This document shows positions 34,001 to 46,047 of a stretch of DNA of 64,000 bases, piece after piece. The notes below the pieces were generated by a model. That model saw only the letters and a program-made list of their open reading frames with translations, was not told where the DNA came from and did not search any database. Numbering within the stretch: position 1 is the first letter of the stretch; every line of letters begins with the position of its first letter. The stretch comes from Tubiluchus corallicola (Eukaryota; Priapulida; Priapulimorpha; Priapulimorphida; Tubiluchidae), in assembly GCA_030141605.1 (NCBI GenBank), contig JAQGDQ010002372.1, forward strand, positions 496,001-560,000. The letters are read 5' to 3'. A program made the translations under genes and the position numbers.

Positions 34001-37000
34001 AGCGGCAAAACTTGATGTGAACATTTCTATAGTGACTGCCCAAATCAAATATGATCAGGAATGTCGTTCATGATTTTCTATTATAATAGGTCACGCATAT
34101 AATGGGCTAACATATACGTGCTAAGGCACAGAAATCCACCGATTTGGATTAACCCAATTGGATCTAATTGCCAGGCCAAAAATTACAAATGCAAGTCTTA
34201 GTAGTAGGTGCAACGCAGTGTTCACTTTTCCACGTGCTTATCCTATAACGTTGTTCCTTGTTCTTAGGTTTTGAAGATTACTTCGTTGACGATTACAACA
34301 TGTAAAACTAATCATTTATGTTCAGTAAAGCTTTCCATACAACTTAATTAGTGCTCCATCCGCAATGTGTTTGTCACAATTAGCATTGATCCATTCTCAT
34401 ACTAAACAGTAGTTAGGAAAAATGTAGGTACCAGTCCAAAAAACCGCACACGTCTTCGAACCTATGCCCAATTTAGTGGCAATAGCTGTTGTCATGTTCT
34501 TGTGGTCTTCAAACCAAAGATTATGTTAATTTTGCTTTGTCTTTAGTGACTAAATAGACTTCACTCCTAGGTATACTTACAAGCTTTTGTGATCCTAAAT
34601 CTAGACATCATGAAATCATTTCACGTCAGAGACTAAAAATAAAATCCATTCCCGACCATTTGAAACTGCAAATAGGTCGTAGAGGGACCCTAGTTGAAAG
34701 AGGGTGTGTAAACCATCCAATCAACAACTTCTGTCTCTTCAGTGTCAAAGTTTAGAAGTTTATGCTTGTAGTAAGAGCTACATTCCTCTTCTTCCACATT
34801 ATTAATAGATCTTGCGGCCGCCTTGAGATTTGACAAAAATGCAAAGCATCAATCACCGGCGCTGATTAAACTTCATTCGAGGAACAGAGGAACACCAGTT
34901 ATAGACTAACTATTGTGCACATAGTTAAGCAAACATCACAGCTAATTAGTGTATTCAATACTTGCTCGTTTACCTCAAACTTTTTCTCGAAAGATGTCAT
35001 GATTCGTATAGCACTATAACGATTGTATTCAGAACCCATCAATGCGTTCCCAGCAGTTGTTTATTCTGCAGCAAAGTTTTAATATTCTGAACAAGCTAAT
35101 TTCGTTGCTGTTTGATTAATAGGTTTTTATATTGTAACCTAACAGTAGAGCTACTCATATTCTAAATTTTTGCGGTAAAACGGATCTATAGCAATGTCAA
35201 GCAGCGTTCTAAATTACATATTTACGAAATGGATTATATGGCAACGCTAAAAGATGCTCTAAGCGATGTATATAGACAGTTGATAAGTTACGAAAAACTT
35301 AGTAAGCGAGTAACCCAATACTTCGCGTTCTATACTAGTTTGACAAAAATTTTAGCTTACAGTTTCGCATCTGGTTGGTTTACCAAAACCAGTTACAATA
35401 ACACATCATTACATTATTATTATGATTTCCGCAAAACCGCTAGACAGTCAGCAAAAAAACAATTGCTGAAAACATTTTAAATTATTAAAAATTTTCTTTT
35501 CTAGTTACATAAGTCTTTCAAGCAGGTAAGCGAAATAATAAGTAATATAGATTTGCCTGGAAAGTTCTTCGGGACATAATTTAACATTTATTTTTCTTCC
35601 CCTGATTTACGTAGTGCGTATATGCCGTCGGAACAGTATTGCGGGAGATTTAAAATGAAAACAAAAAAATCCTTTCAGTGCGAGTACGATATATAGCATA
35701 AAATTGCTACAAACTAACATAATTTTTTTAAGGCAATTTTTCGGAAACTTACTTGAGGTACCCCTTTTCTTGTCCTTTAAGTCTTATTAATGTTAAAGTC
35801 TTTCTCCATGTTTAAACTCTACACAATACCGAACAGTCTTGTTCCTTCGTGTCCATGCTCCATACATGCAGGGGTATACTGCATAATTTAATTTTCGAGA
35901 TTTACATGACAACCATAATTTACGATGCAATTATTTGTGAACAGCAAATCACATTTGACACAGCAGCGTTGCCGGTTTTCATATATCCCTCGAGTCCAAG
36001 GTTTGCGCGCTTCCTTCAGCGTACCGCACGTTTTATTTAATTGTAATATTTCACTTCGAAGCGTTCCTAGGTGTATTGTTTTTACTTGTTGTATCGCAAC
36101 ATGGAGTAGTTTTCTCACTTTTACTATAATCAGCTTGTACTCATACTCTCATACAGACTTGATCTCAAATTTTCTGGCGTAGTATCAAACCGTAAGCAGT
36201 GCTTCAATTGGTAGATGTTATATCCGGATCGCAGAAAAGTTGTCTTTATTAGTGTCGCTTGTTGAAAGTTCTCAGTTTTGCTTTGTATTGTCTGACTACG
36301 CAGAATAATAATATAAATACACCTGCTTATTAAATTAAGCAATGCAATCATTTCTTAATCATTTCATTTATTTAAATGAATATGAAAATTTTTAGATCTC
36401 TGAAAATTAATGGTTTCTTGATTTCGACAGTGCAATGCATACTTTATAACTAAGAACATTAACTGATAGAAGAACAGAGGAACAAGAATTAGAATTTTCC
36501 AAGTAAAATATTTCAGTCTGAAGTACATTTTCATTTGTTACCTATCAACTCAAATCAGGTCAATTTTACTTAATTAAGAAATTCTAAAAGCAGAAGATAA
36601 CTGCAACTTCTATTCTGCCATTCTATATTTTAAACGTCTGTTAAATGGTAATAATCTTATTCAAACCAACAAATAGAATTAAAATGTTTTATTTGTCTTT
36701 TTATGTTTTATTGTTTTTAAATTGTCATTACTTTTATTAATGTATACTCACTATAATCAGCGGTCTGTAATATAAGTGCTAATAAACCTCATACATTTCA
36801 TTACCTGGCATCTACAATATTCGCGCCTGCCTGGGAGAATGCGTGTGTCGAATATCTTTCATCCTTGCGTGGTTTTGATTCCTAGTTATTCAGTGACATA
36901 TTATGCAAGTTTAGTGAAATTTTATGATCGTGAAGTATGGTAATAACTATGTCTAAGCAAGCTGCTCCAACATGTAGACATTTTAATGCTCTAAAAGCTG

Positions 37001-40000
37001 TCGTATAATTTCCCCTTGCAAAATTCAGAAAAGATCAATTCAGCTAAGAATTTTCAACGCGACGAGAGAAATATGAAAGAACGTAAAAGAGCGGAAAATA
37101 CTTAATTTTGCGGTTGCGTCCGTCTAAATAGATGTTTCTTACAGCTCTCAGACTGCAGAATATTGATCAACCCTCAGAGGAAAATGTTAAATATATTCGC
37201 CGCCAAATGGGTTCCAGAAGTTCGAAAAAATCGAATATGGAATCGGTTAGAATATTGGAAGGCGACATATGAATAAAAATATCATCAAGATGTCTTTATT
37301 TTGACTGAAACAAGTTCCAGTAGAAACGGCGGCGTTTGGCCACCTAAGTTAAGATAGCGCCGAGTCGGGTCATCCCCCTGGGGATATTCACTCACAGTGA
37401 TGATTTGGACTGTTCATCTCGAAAATGGGAGATGCATACACATCCGAACGGTTGAGGTCATTTTAGAGGCACAGCCTTGATAATGAGTCTGGCCTCGGTC
37501 TCGCCACAACAATTTAATTCTGAGTAGGACCTGCCGCTGAATGTTGGATTTTGACTTGCAGTTCCTAGACAGTTATCCAAAGAGAAAGAACTATAAGCAT
37601 AACGCAACTTTTGCAGACGGTCATGCCACTATGTAACCTAACTTAGAATGTGCTGAACTATATGAAATTTTTTTTTAAAGATATCTATCAAACCCGAATA
37701 AAAACTATTTTACATACTAGAAAATATGCCTTGAATGAAAAAAACAAACAAACAAATAAAAATGACGGACAGCACCCACTTAAGCAAAGACCTGGGCTTT
37801 ATTCAAACACAGCATCTGCAACGTTTTGATAAAGTTCAGTTCCTGTTCTCTGACCAATGCCTGTAGAATCGTTCGATTCTAATTAAGCTGTTTTAATTAT
37901 ATAGCAAAAAATAACTCGGCGTCGATTTAACTTCATCAGTTAAACTTGCGTTAAAGCACAAGAAAACACGCTTCATAAATAAAGATTGAAAATCGTCTTG
38001 AAATTTTAATCACTTACGTGTTATGTTATTGCATACAGGGCTTGCAGTAACGCTGTATAAAACTTGTAAATTTAAACTCCCGCGGTGAACGTCATGCTCA
38101 GCCATTTTAACGGCAAATCGTTTGAAGCAAGTTCAGATAACAAGGTGTAAAGCTTGAAAAAATAATCAAAGCATTTGTAGAAAACTTTTGACTAACTGAG
38201 CAAAATGTGATTACTTTATATGTATTGTCAGTAAGATGTAGTGCCGTTTTACAAGGTGGAGCGAATACTTTAAATTATTAAGAATTTTCTCTTTCAACTA
38301 CAGAAGTCTTTCAAACAAGTAAGCGTAATGCTAGGTGATTTAAGTTTGTATGGAAAGTTCTTTGGGATATACTTTAAAATTCTCTTTTCTTTCCATTTAA
38401 ATTATCTTTAGCTTAATTATTAAATTATGATTTTGGAAAATAAACAGATTCCTATTGGAGAAACAAACTAAAAAACTCAATGAATGCTAATTTGCTGCCC
38501 CATTGACAAAATTAACAGCCATCATGATACGTGGCAATTGTGTGTTGTTGAATTAAAACTAGTGGATGTGCTCGAAATTATGATTAATAAGAGGTTAATT
38601 AAATAACAAGGTAAAAATACAGTGCAAAATGTCACGTTTCTCTGGGAGTTTGATTCATTTATACATCGTTCTGGGAAGAGCGTATAATATTTAGAAAAAT
38701 GACTTAAAAATAATGTTCTGACGTGGCAGTAATAATAGTGTGCAAAAGTAAAGCAAATAGTTTACCTACATATACATACAAACACGATCAGGTAGCCCGT
38801 CAGGTAAAAATTTTACCTGCTACAAATAGTTAATAAATACAAGTTCGCTTTTTAACTGCACATCACGGTTTTCGAAAAATGACAGGATCGCCATTCGGAA
38901 AATAATGACAAGAACAAATTTAGTTATCATATCATCTTGATACAAGAAGTGCTTTTTTAATATTATGAGTCTTGTGCCAGGCGCTGTAGTTTACTGGAAC
39001 AATACATATGAGGGTTCGACAGCGCTGTTTCCCTGCTGCTATACTGCCTGTTGTATAGGCATGGTAATAAGGGTAATAATAATAATAATCTCTGTTTGTT
39101 ATTTATATTCAGTCAAAAGAGCATAATAGCAGAACAGCTTGCTCAATCGTGTTGTATGTATTAACCTTAAACCCGACTTTAATGAGTAGAAAACAGATTA
39201 GTATTCTAAATAATAAAAAAGTCACATAATAAGGAAAACAAAAGATGCACGACATTTCAGCCCGCCACTATATATTATCTTTATGTGAAAATGAAAAGAC
39301 ACAAACGATCACTAAACACAATTTTTTTTATTTATAATATAAACACATTCACCAAAAACCATAGAAAAACCACATGTGAAGAGATGCACTCACAGAAGAA
39401 GCACAGTGTGTTTACATTGTGCTCAGTAATCAAAAACCAGAGAAGTCCGAAAAACGCAAAAAACACTAGTAATAACAACAGAATTCTACTTTATATATTT
39501 TGTTTTACACCCCGGTGCTATTGGGACATCTGTTGCTACAATGCGTTACTGTTTGTTTTGTTTCTTTTGTTGCATTTGCTTACTGTATCCCTTCTTCGGT
39601 GACTGTGGTTCTTCGCGTAAGGTTCTTAGATCTTTAGTGAATGTGAAAATCCAAAATAATAATGTTTTGTGATCGACTGCGCTTCCTTTACACCTGAAGA
39701 TAATCCATAGTGGTGCATTTAGTCGTTGTATATCTTTTATTTTCTTTATTGTTTAAGTACTTTTATTAATGAACTTATTATCTCTGTGTTAATATTCTTA
39801 GTGTAGGGATATTTGTTTCAGGTTGTGATAACATTGACGAAACTAGGCTACCAGTTAAAGATCTCAACTGTGATGTATATAATGCTCAGCACGTCACTTC
39901 CTGGCCTGTTCAATCCGTTCCTCTATGGCTTCCTAGCTCAATCGTACCGGGATGGGTACAGGAAGACCGTCACTGCACTTTGCTGCGGCGGCCTGAGAGA

Positions 40001-41855
40001 AACAGATAATCAGCTAAGAGAATCAAGAGGTTTGTGGTTTTGAGCAAATTCACGTTTTGTAACTAGTGTTAATACTTACAAGCAACTGCGTCTCATGTCA
40101 ATCGTTTTCAATGCAAACTAGTCAAAGATGTTTCTTCCAGCAGCTGATATAGTTTCTCACTTCTGTATGGAGCATAATGCTCAGCATTTTTGCTTCTAGT
40201 TCCTCTGCATCAAATCTCTCTTTGAGGCTCTTGATTTCTTTATTGTTTTGCAAGAATATATTAGCACGTTGCTGGCACGTTGTATTTATATTTCAACATG
40301 GCTGTTTTCCCGTTGATTATTAGTTGACATTGTTCGAGAATTTAAATTTTTAACAAAGGCTTTTCATCTATAACTTAAAAATTACTAAAACTATAAACTA
40401 AAACTAGTAACTTTCGCAGCGAAAAGGTAATGTATTGTAATATTAAGCTTTGAAATTTCAACTTTGTTAGGGGACTTGCTTCTAATATTATTGTTGTCGA
40501 AACTTCAGCACGTTTTTTCTGCGCTACCTGATAAAATAAATAAATTTTAAAGTAAACAAATATTCGGCGTTTTTGACTTTATATTTAGCTTTTGATTTTC
40601 TAATTACACGTCTTGTCAACACTAATTTTGGTTATGGCGAAGTATTAGGTTAACATTTCCTTTTTATCCACTGGCCTTTTAAGCTACCATTATTTACAGA
40701 CATTTGTTTATACGTTTTTAAAAAATCTATAGCGAGTAAAAGATGAGGCAAACGAACAAAATTTAACCAGCTCTTGAGGACATTTTGTCCTTGTTGATCT
40801 TTCTGGCTTTTGATCATTAACTATGTTTAATTTTTAAAACTTTATTTGTGGTACCGCCGATTGAAAAATCTATCGCAGTACAAAGATTTTAATATGATGA
40901 ACTTTCACTGAGAAACGCAAGGCTTAACTATTTGCTTTACCTCGTTACAGAAACCAGCCATATCAATGGCTCAGTGGTGCAGGGGAACACGGAGACAGCT
41001 GTAACAGAGCAGATAGGCACAGAGAGTGCTTCCTTGCTACAAGCCGACAATGGCTCAGCTAACATGCCAAGATCTGACTCGAACTACACAGCAGTGGGCA
41101 GTGAATACTGTGCCATTCGGCGCAGTGATACTGTCATGTCACATCTGCAAAGTCCCACCAACGGAGAAATGAAAGTCATTGGGTCATCATCTACGTCAGG
41201 CGATACGAACTCTGTGGCAAGTGCAAACGCTTGTAAGCAGTGCAGAAACAGCTACACGACTCCCGGCGACGCCAGTACACCTGCTTGCCGATTCAGAACA
41301 TTCCATCAAAATGACAATTTATTAGATGCAAACATGGCTGAACAAACAGAGGCCAGCGTGTACACAAATGGCGACCGCAATAACGGTTATGCATGCGCCG
41401 AACGCTATCTCGACTACGACTCGTCGTCTTCTGTGGGGGATACGTATTTTATTGCGCGCAATCTGAAGAATTGTAAGCCGGATTTGTGGAAGCAGAATAG
41501 CGTTGATTCGTTTCAGGGGTGGAAACCTTCGAGTGGCGCACCCATGTTAACAGGACAGTATGTACACGATGAACAGGCTTTGCTACAAGAAGATCAGGTA
41601 GGCGGGGCATCTGGACAGCCGTTTTTAAAATACTATGATCTCAATGAAGGCACTCCAGATTCCAAGCCCTCTAGTCGTGCCAAGCCCACCGGTTCGAAGC
41701 CTGCAGGAGGACAGATTTATGCTACCATTGATAAGTCAAAGCAACACTACGGTACGAAATCACTACCTAATTACGCGAAATCCAGTGCACATTTGGCCAG
41801 GTCTTACAACAGAAATGTTAGAAGTGGAAGTAATTTTGGTGAGAGTGTCATCTGA
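24250..41855 (+). CDS. Orphan class A (rhodopsin-like) G-protein-coupled receptor, three exons
   Basis: Exons 24250-25035, 39822-40029 and 40951-41855 join in phase (0, then 1) to 632 codons plus stop. The start ATG has a good context (AAAATGG). Seven membrane segments are visible at about 26-50, 58-84, 98-120, 142-164, 190-212, 238-262 and 276-302. There is an N-glycosylation site at N23 and a C97-C174 pair placed for the conserved disulfide. TM7 ends NPFLY, followed by helix 8 and a CC pair at 316-317. A cytoplasmic tail of about 320 residues ends ESVI. The layout (short TM5 without proline, W-GG before the TM3 Cys, PL-x-GF after TM4) reminds me most of prostanoid receptors. The ligand is unknown. 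Confidence 0.87.
26155..26177 (+). repeat. (GAA)n run
   Basis: A short pure AAG/GAA run. The preceding 170 bases are GC-richer, which would fit a LINE 3' end with a microsatellite tail, but no coding remains to test that. Confidence 0.8.
35474..35600 (+). repeat. Dispersed repeat, copy 1 (partner at 38269-38395)
   Basis: TTTAAATTATTAAAAATTTT ... AAGTCTTTCAAGCAGGTAAGCG ... GGAAAGTTCTTCGGGA matches the segment near 38.3 kb in the same orientation with scattered substitutions. Both copies lie in the first intron of the GPCR gene. No coding or terminal inverted repeat was recognised. Confidence 0.6.
38269..38395 (+). repeat. Dispersed repeat, copy 2 (partner at 35474-35600)
   Basis: TTTAAATTATTAAGAATTTT ... 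AAGTCTTTCAAACAAGTAAGCG ... GGAAAGTTCTTTGGGA, parallel to the 35.5-kb copy. By eye the match is around three quarters of positions, so the duplication is old. Confidence 0.6.
39822..40029 (+). CDS. GPCR exon 2: extracellular loop 3, TM7 and helix 8
   Basis: The acceptor is ATATTTGTTTCAG at 39821 and the donor is AGAG/GTTTGT at 40030, giving 208 bases in phase 0 to 1. It encodes the end of TM6/loop 3 (VVITLTKLGYQLK), TM7 ending LFNPFLYGF (the NPxxY motif), the amphipathic helix 8 (SYRDGYRK) and a likely palmitoylation pair CC. These motifs are decisive for a rhodopsin-class receptor. Confidence 0.88.
40030..40950 (+). other. GPCR intron 2
   Basis: A 921-base AT-rich intron between AGAG/GTTTGT and CCTCGTTACAG. 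No embedded feature was seen. Confidence 0.75.
40951..41855 (+). CDS. GPCR exon 3: long cytoplasmic tail
   Basis: 301 residues and a stop. The tail is Ser/Thr/Asn-rich and low in hydrophobics, consistent with a disordered regulatory tail open to phosphorylation. Three tyrosines sit in ITIM-like contexts ([SILV]-x-Y-x-x-[ILV]): SNYTAV (375-380), SEYCAI (382-387) and LKYYDL (557-562). The final residues ESVI fit a class I PDZ ligand (S/T-x-hydrophobic). The region is GC-richer than its surroundings, as expected for coding DNA. Confidence 0.85.
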
Positions 41856-41901
41856 AAGCTACTGTAACAATTTCAATTTAAATATTTGCTGAAGTATCTC
41901 A

Positions 41902-41907
41902 AATAAA
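41902..41907 (+). promoter_or_regulatory. Polyadenylation signal AATAAA of the GPCR gene
   Basis: AATAAA lies 47 bases after the GPCR stop codon, followed by a GT/T-rich element (GTTGTTTTTCGTG). The 3' UTR would be very short. Confidence 0.65.
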
Positions 41908-41919
41908 GGACGTTGTTTT

Positions 41920-43944
41920 TCGTGTAAGAAAACAGACAGGTGACAGTGAACTGGCTGTTACACAATGGGAAGCTGTGAGCAGATGCACAAAAATATAGTA
42001 GCCTACTTTGAAGATGGAAAGGTATACTACTGATGTCAGATAGTTATGACGTGTTCGGAACTTGGCTACTTACTAAGTATAATCTTTTGAAATGACACAC
42101 TGAATCAGCAGAGATGTCTTAGCCGAGCTCAATATATCCTTCCTCAACGGGAAAAATAACCGCTGAAGCCGCCCATAAACAATTTATATAACGATTACTC
42201 AGTAATGTACTAACCAAGCGCTTTATCGTGCAGCGGTGTCTTAACTAAGTTCGGATGTGTATACAACTTTTCTCATCAAGAGAGAGAGAACCGGAAGCAG
42301 CATGGCTGTTGAAGCCGCTGAGTAACAATTTGTGTGGCAGTCAATGATTTACTAGTCAGGCTTGGCATTACTTAAATATCGCATGCAGCCAAGCACACAC
42401 AGCTCAGAGAGATTTTAGGATAGGATATACCCGCCCTCATCTAGAGAATTTCCCACTGAACCATTTTTCTGAAATATTAAACAACTGCCATTACCTCTCA
42501 TTTTCCGAGATATTTTTACAGGCCACAGTGCAAATCATGCAATAATTATATGCCTGAAAAAGTAATGTCTTTAAATATCAGTATCCTATAGTTTTTCATA
42601 AGCCATTCAACAAGGTCTACAATGCACATTATATTAAACGAGAAGCCGCTGAATAGAATCGTCAGTAATTAGATATTTGAATCTAAAAGTTCTGATCTGA
42701 TGACATCCCACTGAAACAGGTAAGCAATGTTGTAGTTAATAGCATGGCCTCTAATGAGCGATCTCGTGCATACTTCCCTCTAACATACTGTCATCGACTC
42801 GGCCTAACTACCCCTCGCGTGTGTACATAGAGACAACAAACTCACACAGGAGCATCAATCTTCGCAAATGTATGGCTGCCAAATCAATAAAATGCTCGGA
42901 TTGTTTTGTAACGATGGATGGCCGAACTGTTAAGACGTATAGTGGTGATGGAAGCCAAGAGTTTTCCATTTACCATCTGAACGATGGTGTTGTAGCAGGC
43001 TGAGAGGATTATTATTGATTAATTAAAATATCGACCGGCGAGACCAAAGACAGTGTACATAAGAATCGTTAAAGTCAACAGTAAACTCAGCTCAGGATAA
43101 GCCAGGGATTCTTCGCAACTGGGTAAAGATAAAATTGGGAGTTAAACTGTTAGGCACTCTTTGAAGTCATGCAGTTAACTCTGATTTAGAAGATAAAACT
43201 ATTGATTCGTTAATATTATTTTACAGATTTTTTATTAAGTATTGAAACTTAAGGAGCGCTTATAGTTTAAAATACACTGTAGCAAGATGATGAGGAAAGT
43301 CTAATAAACGTGTAATGTTGTTTCCATTAGAATTTTGTTTAAATGGAAATTTGTCGAAAATCAGATATTTAGTAATATTTCCAGATCGAGACAAAACTGC
43401 ACCTCAAATACCTTGGCTATGATCAAATCTAGGTTCATATTTTCGTTTTACGACCCTTTATTTCATCTGTATGCTAATCATAATAATGTGTTTTTAATGA
43501 ACAAAATTACTAACTTGGTTAAAGTTTATGAAACGCTTGTGGGAAAAAAGAAAAATTCTCTTTTTGTCGCTAGGCGTTCTAATTCCTAATGATGTCGCGC
43601 AAGTTATGAATCAGTTTTCGTATCAATTAGGTTAAAGTAATCAAATGGCAATTTTTCATTTTTTGACAACCACAAACAATTCATTACAGCCTAAGGGAAT
43701 TATAGCGCACAGTCATTTTTCTATTTGTGATAAGCACAGTAGTCCCTGTAGCATTGATACAACAACACATATACGAGAACTGCACGGGGAGCTTACATTC
43801 ATGTTGCTATTACCAATATGCATATTGCTATTACCATCTAGTTTACAACTGTTATGATTACAGCTTTATGCAAGTAGGCGTACATGTATTTAGCACGGTA
43901 ATGCGATACTTAAACGAGCTATATTTTCTGGAGTATTTTTATTA
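41920..43944. other. Intergenic stretch, weak diverged repeats only
   Basis: Words such as GTCTTA..., ...GAAGCCGC and TAACAATTT recur at 42.1 and 42.3 kb with unequal spacing, perhaps an old duplication. The open frame 42821-43003 is not recognised. There is no gene that I can support. Confidence 0.35.
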
Positions 43945-45098
<1,154 letters not shown>

Positions 45099-45464
45099 AT
45101 GGTTAAACTTTATTCAACTAATGAGTTATAATGTTACATCAACTTCGTGATGTAAAATGGTTCTTCGTTCTTAAGTTTCATGTACATCTTGTTTCATAAT
45201 AATCTCCTTCTAAAATAACTATGGTTAAACTTTATTCAACTAATGAGTTATAATGTTACATCAACTTCGTGATGTAAAATGGTTCTTCGTTCTTAAGTTT
45301 CATGTACATCTTGTTTCATAATAATCTCCTTCTAAAATAACTATGGTTAAACTTTATTCAACTAATGAGTTATAATGTTACATCAACTTCGTGATGTAAA
45401 AAGGTTCTTCGTTCTTAAGTTTCATGTACATCTTGTTTCATACTAATCTCCTTCTAAAATAACT
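45099..45464 (+). repeat. Three near-identical 122-bp tandem repeats, each with a perfect hairpin
   Basis: Units start at 45099, 45221 and 45343 with ATGGTTAAACTTTATTCAAC. By eye units 1 and 2 are identical and unit 3 differs at two positions. The near identity points to recent triplication. Each contains TTACATCA-ACTTCG-TGATGTAA, an exact 8-bp stem with a 6-base loop. No open frame or terminal repeat is present. The array lies between the convergent 3' ends of the GPCR and ABCG genes. Confidence 0.93.
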
Positions 45465-45894
45465 ATACAGCTTTTCACACAAATTAAAGAAACCATTACG
45501 AACTCTACATTGGACTGCAGCATAATTTAGTAAGCACCAAATGCAAGGATTTTAAATTGCTTGTATCTAAGCGTCTGATTCTAACAATTTACAATTAGAT
45601 GCAACAATTTAGATGTACAATTTAGCATGTATGATTCAATATATTTCAACAACTTGTCCATTAAAATAGCTCGAGTATTTTCAAGTTCAAATAAATTATT
45701 ACTTCAAAGTCACAACGTTCTTTTGTTACAGGTAATTGAACAATAAGCATTTTGCTGACCTCACTTAAATGAACTTCGATCAATCTAAGCCAACCAAAGT
45801 CAAGACCAGTATTGGGTAATGGTCAATTTCTAGCGAAGCTACCTTTCATATATTTCAATATTACGACACGAAACTGCTGCTATCTCCTCTGTCC

Positions 45895-46047
45895 CATTCC
45901 ATCTCTCTTTATGTTGCACTTATTCTGTTTCTTTTTCTCGCTACCTATTCCTCTCTGTCTTTTTCTCTTCCCATTCTTTTTCTCTCTCTGCCTCTCTCTC
46001 GCTCTATCTGTCTCTGTCTCTCGCTCTCTCTCTCTTTCTCTCTCACT
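45895..46047 (+). repeat. Pyrimidine-rich (CT)n tract
   Basis: A long impure CT/TC run with TCTCTGTCTC and CTCTCTCTCT blocks. Apparent frames are low-complexity artefacts. Confidence 0.9.

Larger units (their letters stand above)
25036..39821 (+). other. GPCR intron 1 (14.8 kb)
   Basis: No conserved coding was found on either strand. Visible items are a (GAA)n run at 26155-26177, a 28-base imperfect duplication (TAACCGATACT words at 31375 and 31403), and a 44-codon open segment at 34690-34821 on the - strand. There is also a diverged repeat pair at 35474 and 38269. Open frames such as 28539-28844 and 35229-35480 resemble nothing I know and are best taken as chance. Confidence 0.6.

Noticed and set aside
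37395-37525. Box C/D snoRNA (GTGATGA ... CTGA)
   Set aside because: The boxes are about 120 bases apart and no closing stem could be found outside them.
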